Shown here in pieces: positions 9,044 to 18,411 of a stretch of 64,000 nucleotides of DNA (the first letter of the stretch is position 1; each line of letters opens with the position of its first letter). A model generated the notes under the pieces. The model made no database searches. It was given only the letters and a program-made list of their open reading frames with translations, and had not been told where the DNA came from. This stretch comes from Pseudidiomarina aestuarii. GTDB lineage: Bacteria; Pseudomonadota; Gammaproteobacteria; Enterobacterales; Alteromonadaceae. The DNA is taken from assembly GCF_003987355.1 (NCBI RefSeq), contig NZ_PIPR01000001.1, forward strand, positions 1,612,001-1,676,000, in the 5' to 3' direction. The position numbers were made by a program, and so were the translations under genes.

Positions 9044-10501
9044 ATGCTTACGCTCGTCGCAACTAGTGCTATCACTAGCGGTTTTATCCAAGACCCAACC
9101 GCCTTGCTGTTGGCACGCTTTCAGTTTGCTTTCACCGTCGCTTTTCACATTATTTTTCCTGCATTTACGATTGGTCTTGCCAGCTATCTAGCAGTACTTG
9201 AAGGTCTTTACCTGAAGACACGCAATCCGGTTTACCAAAAGCTCTTTCGCTATTGGGTGAAGATCTTTGCAGTTGCATTCGGGATGGGGGTCGTTTCTGG
9301 CATCGTCATGAGCTACCAGTTTGGTACCAATTGGTCGGTGTTTTCAGACAAAGCAGGACCTGTCATTGGCCCCTTGATGGGCTACGAAGTCTTGACCGCC
9401 TTCTTCCTCGAGGCGGGTTTCCTCGGCGTTATGCTGTTTGGGATGAACAAAGTCGGCGAAAAGCTCCACTTTTTTGCAACTTTGATGGTCGCTATTGGTA
9501 CCGCCATCAGTGCTTTCTGGATTTTGTCGGTCAATAGTTGGATGCAAACGCCAACTGGTTTTGCCATGAATGACGTCGGCCAATTTGTGGTCGTGGATTG
9601 GTTTGAAGTTGTGTTTAATCCGTCGTTCCCTTATCGATTAGCGCATATGCTACTAGCAGCGTATTTGACCACGGCCTTTGTGGTCGGGGCTGTTGCTGCT
9701 TGGCATTTACTGAAAGATAAAACCAATGCGGGTGCCCGCAAAATGTTCTCCATGGCAATGTGGATGGCATTGATCGTCGCTCCGTTGCAAGTGTTCGTAG
9801 GTGATTTGCATGGTTTGAATACACAAGAGCATCAACCTGCCAAAGTGGCCGCTATGGAGGGTCATTTCGAGACCCAGCGCCAAGCGCCACTGTACCTATT
9901 TGGAATACCGAATGAGGACACAGCGAGCGTCGACTACGCAGTGAAAATTCCGGGGCTTGCGAGCTTTATTCTCAAGCACGATTTTGACGCCGAAGTCACT
10001 GGCCTAGATGCTTTCCCACGGGATGAGTGGCCGCCAGTTGCCATTGTGTTCTGGGCGTTCCGAGTCATGGTCGGGATTGGTCTGTTGATGGTATTGATTG
10101 GCGTGTGGTCAGGCATTCAGCGCTGGCGTGGCAAGCTTTATGACTCGCCGTTATTGCATCGCGCCGCTCTGTTCATGGGACCGATGGGCTTTGTGGCCGT
10201 AGTTGCCGGTTGGATAGTCACCGAAGTGGGCCGTCAACCTTGGGTGGTGTATGGGCTGTTACGTACCGCCGATGCCGCCTCACCGATTGCATTGGAAGGC
10301 ATTGCAGGCAGTCTGCTGGCATTTATTGTGGTTTATTTCCTCGTGTTTGGTGCGGGAACCTTCTACATCATTCGCAAAATGGCGGGCTCTCCGGACCATG
10401 TGAATATTCCAGACTACGCCAAGCGCCAGCATGCCATGGCAGTCGAGCGGATGTTCTACGACGACGATGACCAGTCGCTGGCTAAAGGGGAGGATAAGTA
10501 A
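9044..10501 (+). CDS. cioA: Cytochrome bd-type quinol oxidase subunit I (CioA)
   Basis: Haem-bearing subunit I of a terminal quinol oxidase in the inner membrane. It is 485 residues, close to Pseudomonas CioA and shorter than E. coli CydA, so it has the short Q-loop typical of the cyanide-insensitive branch. Haem ligand candidates are H35 in FHIIFPAFTIG and the His near 200 in PYRLAHM. The GRQPW block lies near residue 396. The frame is open from a TTG at 9026, but GAGG sits 5 bases before the ATG at 9044. The stop overlaps the start of cioB by one base (TAATG). cydA is an acceptable alternative name. Confidence 0.93.
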   Translation: MLTLVATSAITSGFIQDPTALLLARFQFAFTVAFHIIFPAFTIGLASYLAVLEGLYLKTRNPVYQKLFRYWVKIFAVAFGMGVVSGIVMSYQFGTNWSVFSDKAGPVIGPLMGYEVLTAFFLEAGFLGVMLFGMNKVGEKLHFFATLMVAIGTAISAFWILSVNSWMQTPTGFAMNDVGQFVVVDWFEVVFNPSFPYRLAHMLLAAYLTTAFVVGAVAAWHLLKDKTNAGARKMFSMAMWMALIVAPLQVFVGDLHGLNTQEHQPAKVAAMEGHFETQRQAPLYLFGIPNEDTASVDYAVKIPGLASFILKHDFDAEVTGLDAFPRDEWPPVAIVFWAFRVMVGIGLLMVLIGVWSGIQRWRGKLYDSPLLHRAALFMGPMGFVAVVAGWIVTEVGRQPWVVYGLLRTADAASPIALEGIAGSLLAFIVVYFLVFGAGTFYIIRKMAGSPDHVNIPDYAKRQHAMAVERMFYDDDDQSLAKGEDK

Positions 10502-11502
10502 TGGATTACGCACTGATTTGGGCCATTTTAATCGCTGTTGCGGTGTTTGCGTACGTGGCATTGGACGGCTTTGACCTTGGTGTTGCGCTGCTCTTCCCTT
10601 GGTTTAAGAAAGAGCAAGACCGCGACATTATGATGAACACCGTCGCGCCGGTATGGGACGGCAATGAAACCTGGCTCGTACTCGGTGGCGGTGGCTTGTT
10701 GGCAGTATTCCCGCTTGCTTACGCCGTGTTGATGCCTGCCTTATATATGCCGGTCATCGCTATGCTGTTGGGACTGATTTTCCGCGGGGTCGCGTTCGAG
10801 TTTCGCTTCAAAACCAAGCGCGCGAAGCCCATTTGGGATATCTCCTTTATTGTCGGCTCGCTGGTTGCCGCCTTAAGCCAAGGCATTATGCTGGGCGCTA
10901 TGCTGCAGGGGATTGAGGTGGAAGGTCGCGCTTATGCCGGTGGCTGGTTTGATTGGCTTACGCCGTTCAGCATTTTCTGCGGATTGGCGGTCGTGGTGGG
11001 CTACGCCTTGTTAGGTGCGAGCTGGCTGGTGATGAAAACGACTGGTGACTTACAAACTCGCAGCTACGCACTGGCGCGCAAGGCGGCCTTGCTCTTGGTT
11101 GCAGCAATTGCGGCGGTGAGTTTGTATCTGCCTTGGCACGATCCCGCCATTGCCGATCGCTGGTTTAGCTTCCCTGCCTCGGTATGGTTGTGGGTATTGC
11201 CGATAGTTCTGGCCGGTGTGACTTTCGGTTTGTTGCGCTCGCTGTTTAAGCAACAAGAGGGCCGTCCTTATTTGTGGGCATTGGGACTATTTCTGCTCTC
11301 ATTTGCCGGCTTCGCGGTGAGTATTTTCCCATACTTGGTGCCCTTCGAAATCACCATTTGGGAGGCGGCAGCACCAGATAACAGCTTGAAGTTCTTATTA
11401 GTAGGGGCGGTCGTCTTGATTCCGATTATATTTGCCTACACGGGCTACACCTACTGGGTGTTCCGCGGCAAGGTTGACGCTGATAGTGGTTACCATGACT
11501 AA
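10501..11502 (+). CDS. cioB: Cytochrome bd-type quinol oxidase subunit II (CioB)
   Basis: Subunit II of the bd/CIO oxidase, 333 residues with about eight transmembrane helices. Family signatures are ALDGFDLGVALLFPW at the N-terminus and PVWDGNETWLVLGGGGLLAV near residue 52. It pairs with CioA to oxidise quinol and reduce oxygen without pumping protons. Translation is probably coupled, as the ATG shares a base with the cioA stop. Its 3' end overlaps the downstream DUF2474 microprotein by 8 bases. Confidence 0.94.
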   Translation: MDYALIWAILIAVAVFAYVALDGFDLGVALLFPWFKKEQDRDIMMNTVAPVWDGNETWLVLGGGGLLAVFPLAYAVLMPALYMPVIAMLLGLIFRGVAFEFRFKTKRAKPIWDISFIVGSLVAALSQGIMLGAMLQGIEVEGRAYAGGWFDWLTPFSIFCGLAVVVGYALLGASWLVMKTTGDLQTRSYALARKAALLLVAAIAAVSLYLPWHDPAIADRWFSFPASVWLWVLPIVLAGVTFGLLRSLFKQQEGRPYLWALGLFLLSFAGFAVSIFPYLVPFEITIWEAAAPDNSLKFLLVGAVVLIPIIFAYTGYTYWVFRGKVDADSGYHD

Positions 11503-11608
11503 GGGTGATTCTAAGTGGCGTCAGTTGGCGTGGTTTATTGGCTTATGGGCCGCCGGCGTGATCGTGATCACGCTGGTCGGCCTCGCCATTCGTGCGGTAA
11601 TTCTGTAA
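11495..11608 (+). CDS. DUF2474-type small third subunit of the bd oxidase
   Basis: A 37-residue single-pass membrane protein, MTKGDSKWRQLAWFIGLW followed by a hydrophobic helix and a short basic end (AIRAVIL). Its position straight after cioB, overlapping it by 8 bases, and its W-R-x-L-x-W start fit the DUF2474 family found beside cyanide-insensitive oxidases. By analogy with CydX it probably stabilises the haem-containing complex. It is short enough to be missed by ordinary gene calling. It ends 4 bases before the convergent M17 peptidase stop. Confidence 0.85.
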   Translation: MTKGDSKWRQLAWFIGLWAAGVIVITLVGLAIRAVIL

Positions 11609-11612
11609 AAGG

Positions 11613-13175
11613 TTAGTCGGCGCTGGTGGCTGCGTCGTACTGCTTCACCCACTCCGTGAGTAAGCGCACGCCGTAACCATTGCCGCCTGCTGGATGAATG
11701 CCTTTGGCGCTCTCGCTGTAGGCATTGCCCGCCATATCGATATGCACCCATGGCGTATCTTGCGCAAAATGCTGAAGGAAGCGCGCGCCTGCTTGCGCAC
11801 CTGGGCTACCGGTATTTTTGATGTCCGCTAACCAACTATCAATAATGCCGTCATAGGGCCCTAATGGCAGTTGCCAGACGTGTTCCGCAGTTTCATCACC
11901 GGCGGCTTTGATGGCGTTAAGTATGGTCTCATCCGGAGTGAAAACTGCTGAGTATTCTGTGCCGAGCGCGCCCACTTTTGAGCCGGTCAGCGTCGCGATA
12001 TCAGCAATCGCGCGGGCACTGAGTTTCTCCCGTGCATACCAAATGCCATCCGCGAGAATCAAACGACCTTCAGCATCGGTGCTGGTCACCTCAATGCGGG
12101 TACCGTCACCGGCAATCAATACATCGCCTGGCAAGGTTGCTGAGCCAGAAATTAGGTTGTGCGATAACGGCACTACACCAGCCACGTTTACGTCAGCTTT
12201 TTGTCCTGCCAATGCCATCACGGCACCAATAACCGCAGCACCGCCGGCTTTGTCCGTCTGCATACGCAGAATCGAGCCACCACTGGTCTTGAGGTTGTAG
12301 CCACCGGTATCAAACGTGTTGCCTTTACCGACCAAAGCGATCGGGGCTTCATCGTTGCCGGCACCTTGCCACTCGAGAATCAACATATGTGCTTTATGCT
12401 GACTGCCTTGGCTGACGCCATACAACGAGCCCATACCCAGTTCTTTCACTTGCTCTGGCGTAAGAATGGTTGCCTTGATGCCGTAAGGTTCAGCAGCAGC
12501 CTTTGCGAGTTCCGCAATAGCTTTCGGATAGCCGTCGCTGCCGGGTAGGTTAATAATGTCACGGGCGACAAACACACCATGTGCAAGCGGTTGCGTTTGC
12601 GCGTAGGCTTGCTCGGTCGCTTTGGCGTCAGTCACCTGCCACGTCACGGCGTAGTTTGGGCGAGGTTTTGGCTCTTTCTTATAGCGGTCAAAGCGGTAGT
12701 TACGTAAATCCATGCCGTGTGCAATATGCGCGACTTGTTGTGCATCTAAGCCATTGGCATTTAGCACCACCGTTGTCATTTTGTCACTCAATTTAGCGGC
12801 GATAGTCGCGCCCAACTCTTCGGCTTTCGTAGCTTCAATTTCAGTGCCGGTACCCATTAACCATAAGCGCTTGGCGTCTAGCCCCGCCGGTGCAATCAGT
12901 TCAACCACTTGGCCTGACTTCCCAGTAAACTCGGCGACATCGGCAACACGGCTGACCTGATTCCGCGCATCCGTTGAGAACCGTGATGGCAGTTGCAGGG
13001 TCTCTGCTTCGGGCACGAATACTACCATCACATCTGGGTTGGTAGGCGCTTGTTCCGCAAAACTGATGGTCGTTTGCAGATAGTCTTGCCACGCTGACGC
13101 TGCTTTGGCGGGCGCAGTAGCGAGCATGCTCAGCGTTAGAATCGACGCTGTCAGTAACGTTGTGATGGCTTTCAC
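11613..13175 (-). CDS. Exported leucyl aminopeptidase (M17 family)
   Basis: Two-metal aminopeptidase of about 520 residues with an N-terminal signal peptide (ITTLLTASILTLSMLATA), unusual because most PepA-type enzymes are cytoplasmic. Metal and catalytic motifs are VGKGNTFDTGGYNLK, TDKAGGAAVIGAV and STDAEGRLILADG, the last with Ser where Asn is usual. It removes N-terminal residues from peptides, probably in the periplasm. The start is a GTG at 13175 with AGGGG 7 bases upstream; the longer frame to 13244 would add a non-signal extension. It converges on the cio operon. Confidence 0.9.
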   Translation of the reverse strand: MKAITTLLTASILTLSMLATAPAKAASAWQDYLQTTISFAEQAPTNPDVMVVFVPEAETLQLPSRFSTDARNQVSRVADVAEFTGKSGQVVELIAPAGLDAKRLWLMGTGTEIEATKAEELGATIAAKLSDKMTTVVLNANGLDAQQVAHIAHGMDLRNYRFDRYKKEPKPRPNYAVTWQVTDAKATEQAYAQTQPLAHGVFVARDIINLPGSDGYPKAIAELAKAAAEPYGIKATILTPEQVKELGMGSLYGVSQGSQHKAHMLILEWQGAGNDEAPIALVGKGNTFDTGGYNLKTSGGSILRMQTDKAGGAAVIGAVMALAGQKADVNVAGVVPLSHNLISGSATLPGDVLIAGDGTRIEVTSTDAEGRLILADGIWYAREKLSARAIADIATLTGSKVGALGTEYSAVFTPDETILNAIKAAGDETAEHVWQLPLGPYDGIIDSWLADIKNTGSPGAQAGARFLQHFAQDTPWVHIDMAGNAYSESAKGIHPAGGNGYGVRLLTEWVKQYDAATSAD

Positions 13176-13279
13176 GTAAGAACCCCTCTTGTGGATAATC
13201 AAAAACTTGCACCACAAGATGCCTGAACGACCTGAATTAGACAAGTCGATGTGGCGGGCTTTATCGCATGGTTGGGGCG

Positions 13280-14092
13280 TTATGTCGCGTGTTGCTGTTC
13301 ACGGCCGCGATTCAGTACCTGTGCTTCCTCGGCCGACTTGGTCATTGTCGCATCGGTGTAGCGAAGCAGATGTAGCTCGCCATCCGCACTTTCCAAAATA
13401 GCTGTACAATTCTCAACCCAGTCACCGGTGTTCACGTAGAGTTTACCGTCCGTTTTCGTAATTTCAGGACGGTGGATATGACCGCAGATAATGCCGTCTA
13501 GCTTACGTTTCGTCGCTTCACGAACCGCTGCCGTCCGATAGTGGCCAATCACCTGCTCCACTTTACCCACTTGGCTTTTCACATATGCCGCTAATGACCA
13601 ATAGTTGTGACCGAATTTCTTACGCAGCTTATGGGTTTGCCGATTCAGAAACATCACTACATCGTAAAGGTGATCACCAATCAAACTCAGCCATTGGCTA
13701 TGGCAAGTTTCGGCGTCAAAGGCGTCACCATGCATAACCAATAGACGTTGATTCTTCGCGGTGGTGTGGATGGCTTGCTTCTGAATGCGAATGCTGGCCA
13801 CATCCGGATGCCGATACTTGCGCATCACCTCATCATGGTTGCCTGGTATGTAGATAACCTCGACACCCTGCTTCGCCATTTTCAGCAATTGCTGCAACAC
13901 CTGATGGTGTTCAGCCGGCCAAAACATCTGCTTTTTCATCGCCCAGAAATCGACAATGTCGCCGACCAAATACAGCCGCTCGACTTCGATTCGTTTCAGG
14001 AGGTGGAGAAGAAACTCGGCCTTGCAATCCTTCGAGCCGAGATGAACATCAGAAATAAACAATGTACGCGCTTGCAGACGAGCTTGGGGCAT
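13280..14092 (-). CDS. Metallophosphoesterase, UDP-2,3-diacylglucosamine diphosphatase-like
   Basis: Calcineurin-like phosphoesterase of 270 residues. Its dimetal motifs appear in order: SDVHLG, GDIVDFW, GNHDE, MHGDAF and CGHIHRP. The order and spacing match the LpxH-like COG2908 group, which hydrolyses UDP-2,3-diacylglucosamine to lipid X in lipid A synthesis. It is longer and more divergent than E. coli LpxH, so another nucleotide-sugar or phospholipid substrate is possible. GGAG/AAGG precedes the ATG at 14092; the frame to 14134 lacks such a site. It stands alone upstream of the tRNA. Confidence 0.82.
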   Translation of the reverse strand: MPQARLQARTLFISDVHLGSKDCKAEFLLHLLKRIEVERLYLVGDIVDFWAMKKQMFWPAEHHQVLQQLLKMAKQGVEVIYIPGNHDEVMRKYRHPDVASIRIQKQAIHTTAKNQRLLVMHGDAFDAETCHSQWLSLIGDHLYDVVMFLNRQTHKLRKKFGHNYWSLAAYVKSQVGKVEQVIGHYRTAAVREATKRKLDGIICGHIHRPEITKTDGKLYVNTGDWVENCTAILESADGELHLLRYTDATMTKSAEEAQVLNRGREQQHAT

Positions 14093-14195
14093 AACCTTCT
14101 CCCGCTGTGGGTTTCGTCTATGTTCCGCGTTCAATGTGAAATTGCCTTGACCACTTGATGAAGTTTTTGCGACAGCGGTGATGGGCTTTTATGGC

Positions 14196-14224
14196 TGGAC
14201 ATTGCGCCTGATTTTCCCTAGAAT
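14196..14224 (+). promoter_or_regulatory. Sigma-70 promoter for tRNA-Arg
   Basis: TGGACA at 14196-14201 and TAGAAT at 14219-14224 are separated by exactly 17 bases. A GC-rich discriminator (TCCCGCC) follows, typical of stringently controlled stable-RNA promoters. The tRNA begins 31 bases after the -10 element. Confidence 0.65.
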
Positions 14225-14255
14225 TCCCGCCTGCTCATCAGCAGCCCCACAACAC

Positions 14256-14332
<77 letters not shown>

Positions 14333-14456
14333 TATTTAACGAGACCTCCCACGATATAGCCAGATTTATATTTTGTATGACCCGACGAGCGGAAGGAAGC
14401 TTGTCGCGCCTAAGACTTAGCTTGAGCAAAATTATATAACCGGCAATTACAAGAGT

Positions 14457-16247
14457 TTACCTAACAATTATCTCCGTTAAACCTGAATGCCCTTTACCAT
14501 CTGAATAAAGATTATTTAAGTCAGTTTGGGGATCTGCAATCCAGCGCCCATCTACAATAAATTTGTATAAATACCTACCTTGAGGCAATTTAATCCTTGC
14601 TTCCCAACCACCTTCACCTCTTTTCAGTGGAATACCAAACATATCCCAATTATTGAAGTCACCAACTACATAAACTTCATTAACCTCAGTATATCCACGA
14701 AGAGTGAAATTAACGTTTCCTGTCAGTGGAGGATAGTTATACTTGTGCTTTAACGTTGAGAAATCTTTAGCCTTATCCCCAAGTTTAATTAGAATCGTCT
14801 GAAGCAACTCCTGATTGTAAATGGAGTTTTGGAGGAGTTCCGGTGAGAGCACATCGTAATTTGTATGATGGGTTAGATGTATATACTTTTCTGGATCCTG
14901 AATAAATTGAAAAGCAGGTATTCCCATATGCTCAAAAAGTATATGCTCCGTCTGATCAACGCTCTGCTCTGTGACGACAAAACCCTTCGGAATATCGTTG
15001 CTAATGGCCTTAAAAATTTCAGCTGCCTGTTTATTGCCATTTGTATATATTCCCCTGATCTTTCCTGCTCCATTGTCCAAGTTCAAATATAGAGCGATAT
15101 TTAGTTGCTTTTCAGCTTTACTTTTCCCAAATAATTGCCCTATATGCCGTTCGACAAATGACTTACTACCTTCAAACCCAACTTCATGTCCTCCCCAAAA
15201 TGCCAATATTATTGGTTGCCGCAAGTCAGCATTATTTCTATTTAATGTTATTGCTAAGTTCATTAAACTGATAACGCTTAAACCATTGTCTGTGGCTCCC
15301 TGCCCAACAGACCAGCTATCTAAATGAGCGCCGACAAGAATCGCGGGTTCTTGCTTGTACTTAGCCTGTTTAGGATCAATCCGGACCAACAAAGAGTAAT
15401 TAGGCTCAATCTCCAAATTGGCCTTTTCAGATTTACTCGATAAATTGGCAGTTAGCATTTTTCCCTGCTCTATATCACTTTTCATAAGGGCGAAATGAGA
15501 ATGAGGGACTACTAAGACAGGTAAACGCTTAAAGCTACTATCGTCAGGAAGCGCTACAAAATTACTTTCATCAACTCGAATAACGTCGCCATTAATGTTA
15601 GAGGACTGAATAAGAGCAACAATCCCTAGCGATTTAGCCAGTTTCTGAAAGCGTTCAAATTCTTCTCTGGCTTCGCGTCTGAGACGTAGTACAGATCTCA
15701 ACGAGCGTCTAGAGTGATAACCAATCAACCTATTATTAGGATCGGTGTTTAAAGCAGCTAGAGCGAGAGTTTCGTTCGTTAGTTTCCCTTCCCCCTCAAC
15801 TTGAGGGTACTTTTGCTCTCTGTGTGTGTTTGCTAATAAAACAATCGATCCATGTAGCTTTTCAGAGAGTTCGACGCTGGGTTGGTCAAGTTGACTAGCA
15901 CTGTCTAGGACGTAAAACTTTTCATGGTTTAGTAAATGAAAATTAGGTGTATATGGGTACGGCTCTACTGGAACGGTGTTTCCTTTAAACGTTAAATATG
16001 TTTCGCCCTTTTCCCAATTACCCAATTTGGTGGTAAAGGACTCAACCCAGTATCCTTCAATCCCCTCAGCCTCAAAGCACTGCTTTATGAAATCCAGTGA
16101 ATTATAATAATTTTCAGACCCATGAAAGCGATGTCCAATTGAAAAAAATAATTCCTCTTTGCAGGCTAAGCTAGTTTCAACGGCATAGGACTGAGCCGTC
16201 GAAATAATCGTTAACAGCATAGCGACTATACCAATACGTGACCTCAT
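14457..16247 (-). CDS. Secreted M28 family metallopeptidase with C-terminal CBM48-like domain
   Basis: Exported zinc aminopeptidase-type protein of about 596 residues. A signal peptide (MRSRIGIVAMLLTIISTAQS) precedes a PA-like insert region and an M28 catalytic core. Metal and catalytic residues appear as GAHLDSW (His ~309), ATDNG, GGHEVG, LNLDNG and THHTNYD (~458). The last ~85 residues form a CBM48/AMPK-glycogen-binding-like domain: FTLRGYTEVNEVYVVGDFNN, then a PQGRYLYKFIVDGRW block. That fusion is not usual for M28. GGAG lies 9 bases before the ATG at 16247; the in-frame ATG at 16262 lacks a site. The gene is AT-richer than the core genes to its left. Confidence 0.88.
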   Translation of the reverse strand: MRSRIGIVAMLLTIISTAQSYAVETSLACKEELFFSIGHRFHGSENYYNSLDFIKQCFEAEGIEGYWVESFTTKLGNWEKGETYLTFKGNTVPVEPYPYTPNFHLLNHEKFYVLDSASQLDQPSVELSEKLHGSIVLLANTHREQKYPQVEGEGKLTNETLALAALNTDPNNRLIGYHSRRSLRSVLRLRREAREEFERFQKLAKSLGIVALIQSSNINGDVIRVDESNFVALPDDSSFKRLPVLVVPHSHFALMKSDIEQGKMLTANLSSKSEKANLEIEPNYSLLVRIDPKQAKYKQEPAILVGAHLDSWSVGQGATDNGLSVISLMNLAITLNRNNADLRQPIILAFWGGHEVGFEGSKSFVERHIGQLFGKSKAEKQLNIALYLNLDNGAGKIRGIYTNGNKQAAEIFKAISNDIPKGFVVTEQSVDQTEHILFEHMGIPAFQFIQDPEKYIHLTHHTNYDVLSPELLQNSIYNQELLQTILIKLGDKAKDFSTLKHKYNYPPLTGNVNFTLRGYTEVNEVYVVGDFNNWDMFGIPLKRGEGGWEARIKLPQGRYLYKFIVDGRWIADPQTDLNNLYSDGKGHSGLTEIIVR

Positions 16248-16432
16248 TATACTCTTCTCCATTGGAATATTTTCAGACTAAGGAATTAGCAATTCAGTTA
16301 GCTATCATCTCAACTACTGGGTATACGTAAAATTAAAGATATCTGAAGATAATTGAATCCTTCATCATCCAATTTCGATTTGTAATCCTTCCAAAAGTCG
16401 CAGTAGTTATAAGTAGAAAATTCCGTTTAACT

Positions 16433-16666
16433 CAAACTAATGCCTATATTGAACGATTTAATCGAGCAATACGGCATGAATGGCTCGATTTACACCTAGT
16501 TGAAAGCGTCGAAGATTTACTAGAAGTTGCCACTCAATCGCTTTGGCTTTGGCTTTGTAACAAACAACGGTTTAACGCGGCCATCGGAGGCATTCTGCCA
16601 ACACAATTAGCACAGCCGGTCATGAGTTCTACGAATAGATGCTACTTAATATGGGGGAGACAATGA
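16433..16666 (+). pseudogene. IS3-family transposase remnant (3' end of integrase domain)
   Basis: A 77-codon open stretch encodes the last part of a DDE integrase domain: NAYIERFNRAIRHEWLDLHL, then FNAAIGGILPTQLAQP. This matches the C-terminus of IS3-family OrfB proteins, including the glutamate that completes the DDE triad (E in YIERFN). There is no upstream catalytic core and no OrfA, so the element is dead. GGGGGAGACAATGA at its end may be part of the old right terminal repeat. The surrounding gap (16248-16800) holds nothing else coding. Confidence 0.8.
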
Positions 16667-16708
16667 CAAATTTATCAATGTCGTCTATCTGTTATCGGCG
16701 ATGAAGGT

Positions 16709-16729
16709 TTCTAAAGAATTCTAAAGAAC
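16709..16729. repeat. Tandem TTCTAAAGAA repeat
   Basis: Two consecutive copies of the 10-base palindrome TTCTAAAGAA lie about 70 bases upstream of the CadC-like regulator. They are a candidate operator. No other copies were noticed nearby. Confidence 0.4.
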
Positions 16730-16800
16730 TTTGTACTTCGTCTTTAACTGGGGTTAAGTTTTGCAATACTATCTACACAAACTTGGCCCGGTTATGAACA

Positions 16801-18411
16801 GTGAACAAAATGGATGGTTTATCAATAGAAGCAGATTCAACTGAGGTAGTGGAGTGCAGATCCGCAGGTCTGGTCGTTGATATCCAAATGCAAAAGGTCA
16901 CGTTCGCGGGCCGCACTTTGGCCATCAGGGGGTTAACCTACAAGTTACTCATTGAATTCTTACTCTCAGAGCGAAGAGTCTTGAGCACATCCGAACTAGC
17001 TGAGCGTGTCTGGAAAAAAAGTTATGTGAGTGATGAGACTATAGCGCAAAGAATATCATTACTTCGAAAATCCCTTTCCCCAATGGGGTCAGACCTAATT
17101 GAATCAGTAAGAAGCGAAGGATATCGATGGCTCGCACCGGTAGAGCTAAATTGTGAGCCCGCGGCTGCGAAAGCTTCATTATCGAGTATCCATTCAGAGC
17201 GCAAAAGACTATTCGTTGTATTTGCCACTCTCACCATACTAGTAGCGTTATTTGTTTGGTTTGTTAAATCGAATACACCTCAGGAATCTCAACATAACGT
17301 ATTGAATGAACATCCACTCTTACTTCAAAAAGCATTTGAGTTCGCCGAACAAAATAATGCAACCAGCAATACTATTGCGACCGATTTATTCACGGAATTT
17401 CTTACCAAAGAGCCCGATAATATAGATGCGCATATTGGACTCGCAACAGCTTATATAGAGCGATTTGTTAAGTTTCAAGGTGAAGAGCTATTCCTCGATT
17501 TTGCTGCAGAGCTCATTGATAAGCTGGTTGAGATGGAAGCTCCCGAATGGCAAATCTCGAGACTAAAGGCTTATTATCACGATGCCAAAGGAGAGATTGA
17601 CCAAGCGATTTTTTACTATGAAAAATCGCTGGAACAAAACGAGGAAGAAGTGCATCAAATCGCAGCATCATTAGCATATCTTTATGTACGAAAAGGTAGA
17701 TTATATGAGAGCTTACAGCTGAACCTTACAGTACTCGATGCGCAGCAAGGCTATACAGTTTTGCAGATCGCAGAAATCCTTTATTTATCTCAGTCAAATG
17801 AACTGTCAAAACGTTGGGTCCAATTAGCCTATAAGTTAGCTCCAAACGACGCATTTGTTGTCACGCAATATGCTAAAGACTTTCATGCTAGGGGGAGTCG
17901 AGAAGAGGCTTACTTAGCTCTTGAAAAATTGCATAGCTTTAATTTGGGGACAGCTTTTAGTTACACCACCCTGGCTGAATTAGCGATCAAAGACGAACGA
18001 TGGGAATTGGCGGACCACTCGCTTCAAATAGCGAGAAACCTTGATCAAGATTATTTTTATTCTCAAACACTTCATTATTGGTTGTTCAAAAAAGGTTATG
18101 CAGAAGATACTGTTCCTCTACCGCCACTAAAAAATAGCGGTAATGTATGGCCAAATTGGTATATCGCCAGAAGTGTTGCAGAAATTGCTGATACAGATTA
18201 CGTTGCTGCCAAAAGATCGATAGCTTCAGCTATCTCTGAGGGCTATCTTGATTATGATTATCTAAAGCTAATGCCTGTCTTTTCTCCATTAATTGGCGAC
18301 CCTGACTTCGAGTCTTTAGTCAATCAAATGATACGCTCTGTAAGCACAGAGCGTATCAAAATTAACACGTCGACATTACCTGACCCTAATTTAATAGAGC
18401 AGGCAATATAG
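16801..18411 (+). CDS. CadC/ToxR-like membrane transcriptional regulator with TPR domain
   Basis: One-component regulator of 536 residues. Residues ~20-115 form an OmpR/PhoB-type winged helix, including ELAERVWKKSYVSDETIAQR and SVRSEGYRWLAPV. One transmembrane helix follows at ~137-155 (LFVVFATLTILVALFVWFV). Residues ~165-515 are predicted TPR-like helical repeats facing the periplasm. This layout lets a periplasmic signal control DNA binding without a phosphorelay. The open frame starts at a GTG (16801), with an ATG at 16810 as alternative; neither has a strong ribosome-binding site. Neighbours are the M28 peptidase and beta-lactamase-fold hydrolases, its likely targets. Its 3' end overlaps the convergent hydrolase by 26 bases. 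Confidence 0.85.
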   Translation: MNKMDGLSIEADSTEVVECRSAGLVVDIQMQKVTFAGRTLAIRGLTYKLLIEFLLSERRVLSTSELAERVWKKSYVSDETIAQRISLLRKSLSPMGSDLIESVRSEGYRWLAPVELNCEPAAAKASLSSIHSERKRLFVVFATLTILVALFVWFVKSNTPQESQHNVLNEHPLLLQKAFEFAEQNNATSNTIATDLFTEFLTKEPDNIDAHIGLATAYIERFVKFQGEELFLDFAAELIDKLVEMEAPEWQISRLKAYYHDAKGEIDQAIFYYEKSLEQNEEEVHQIAASLAYLYVRKGRLYESLQLNLTVLDAQQGYTVLQIAEILYLSQSNELSKRWVQLAYKLAPNDAFVVTQYAKDFHARGSREEAYLALEKLHSFNLGTAFSYTTLAELAIKDERWELADHSLQIARNLDQDYFYSQTLHYWLFKKGYAEDTVPLPPLKNSGNVWPNWYIARSVAEIADTDYVAAKRSIASAISEGYLDYDYLKLMPVFSPLIGDPDFESLVNQMIRSVSTERIKINTSTLPDPNLIEQAI

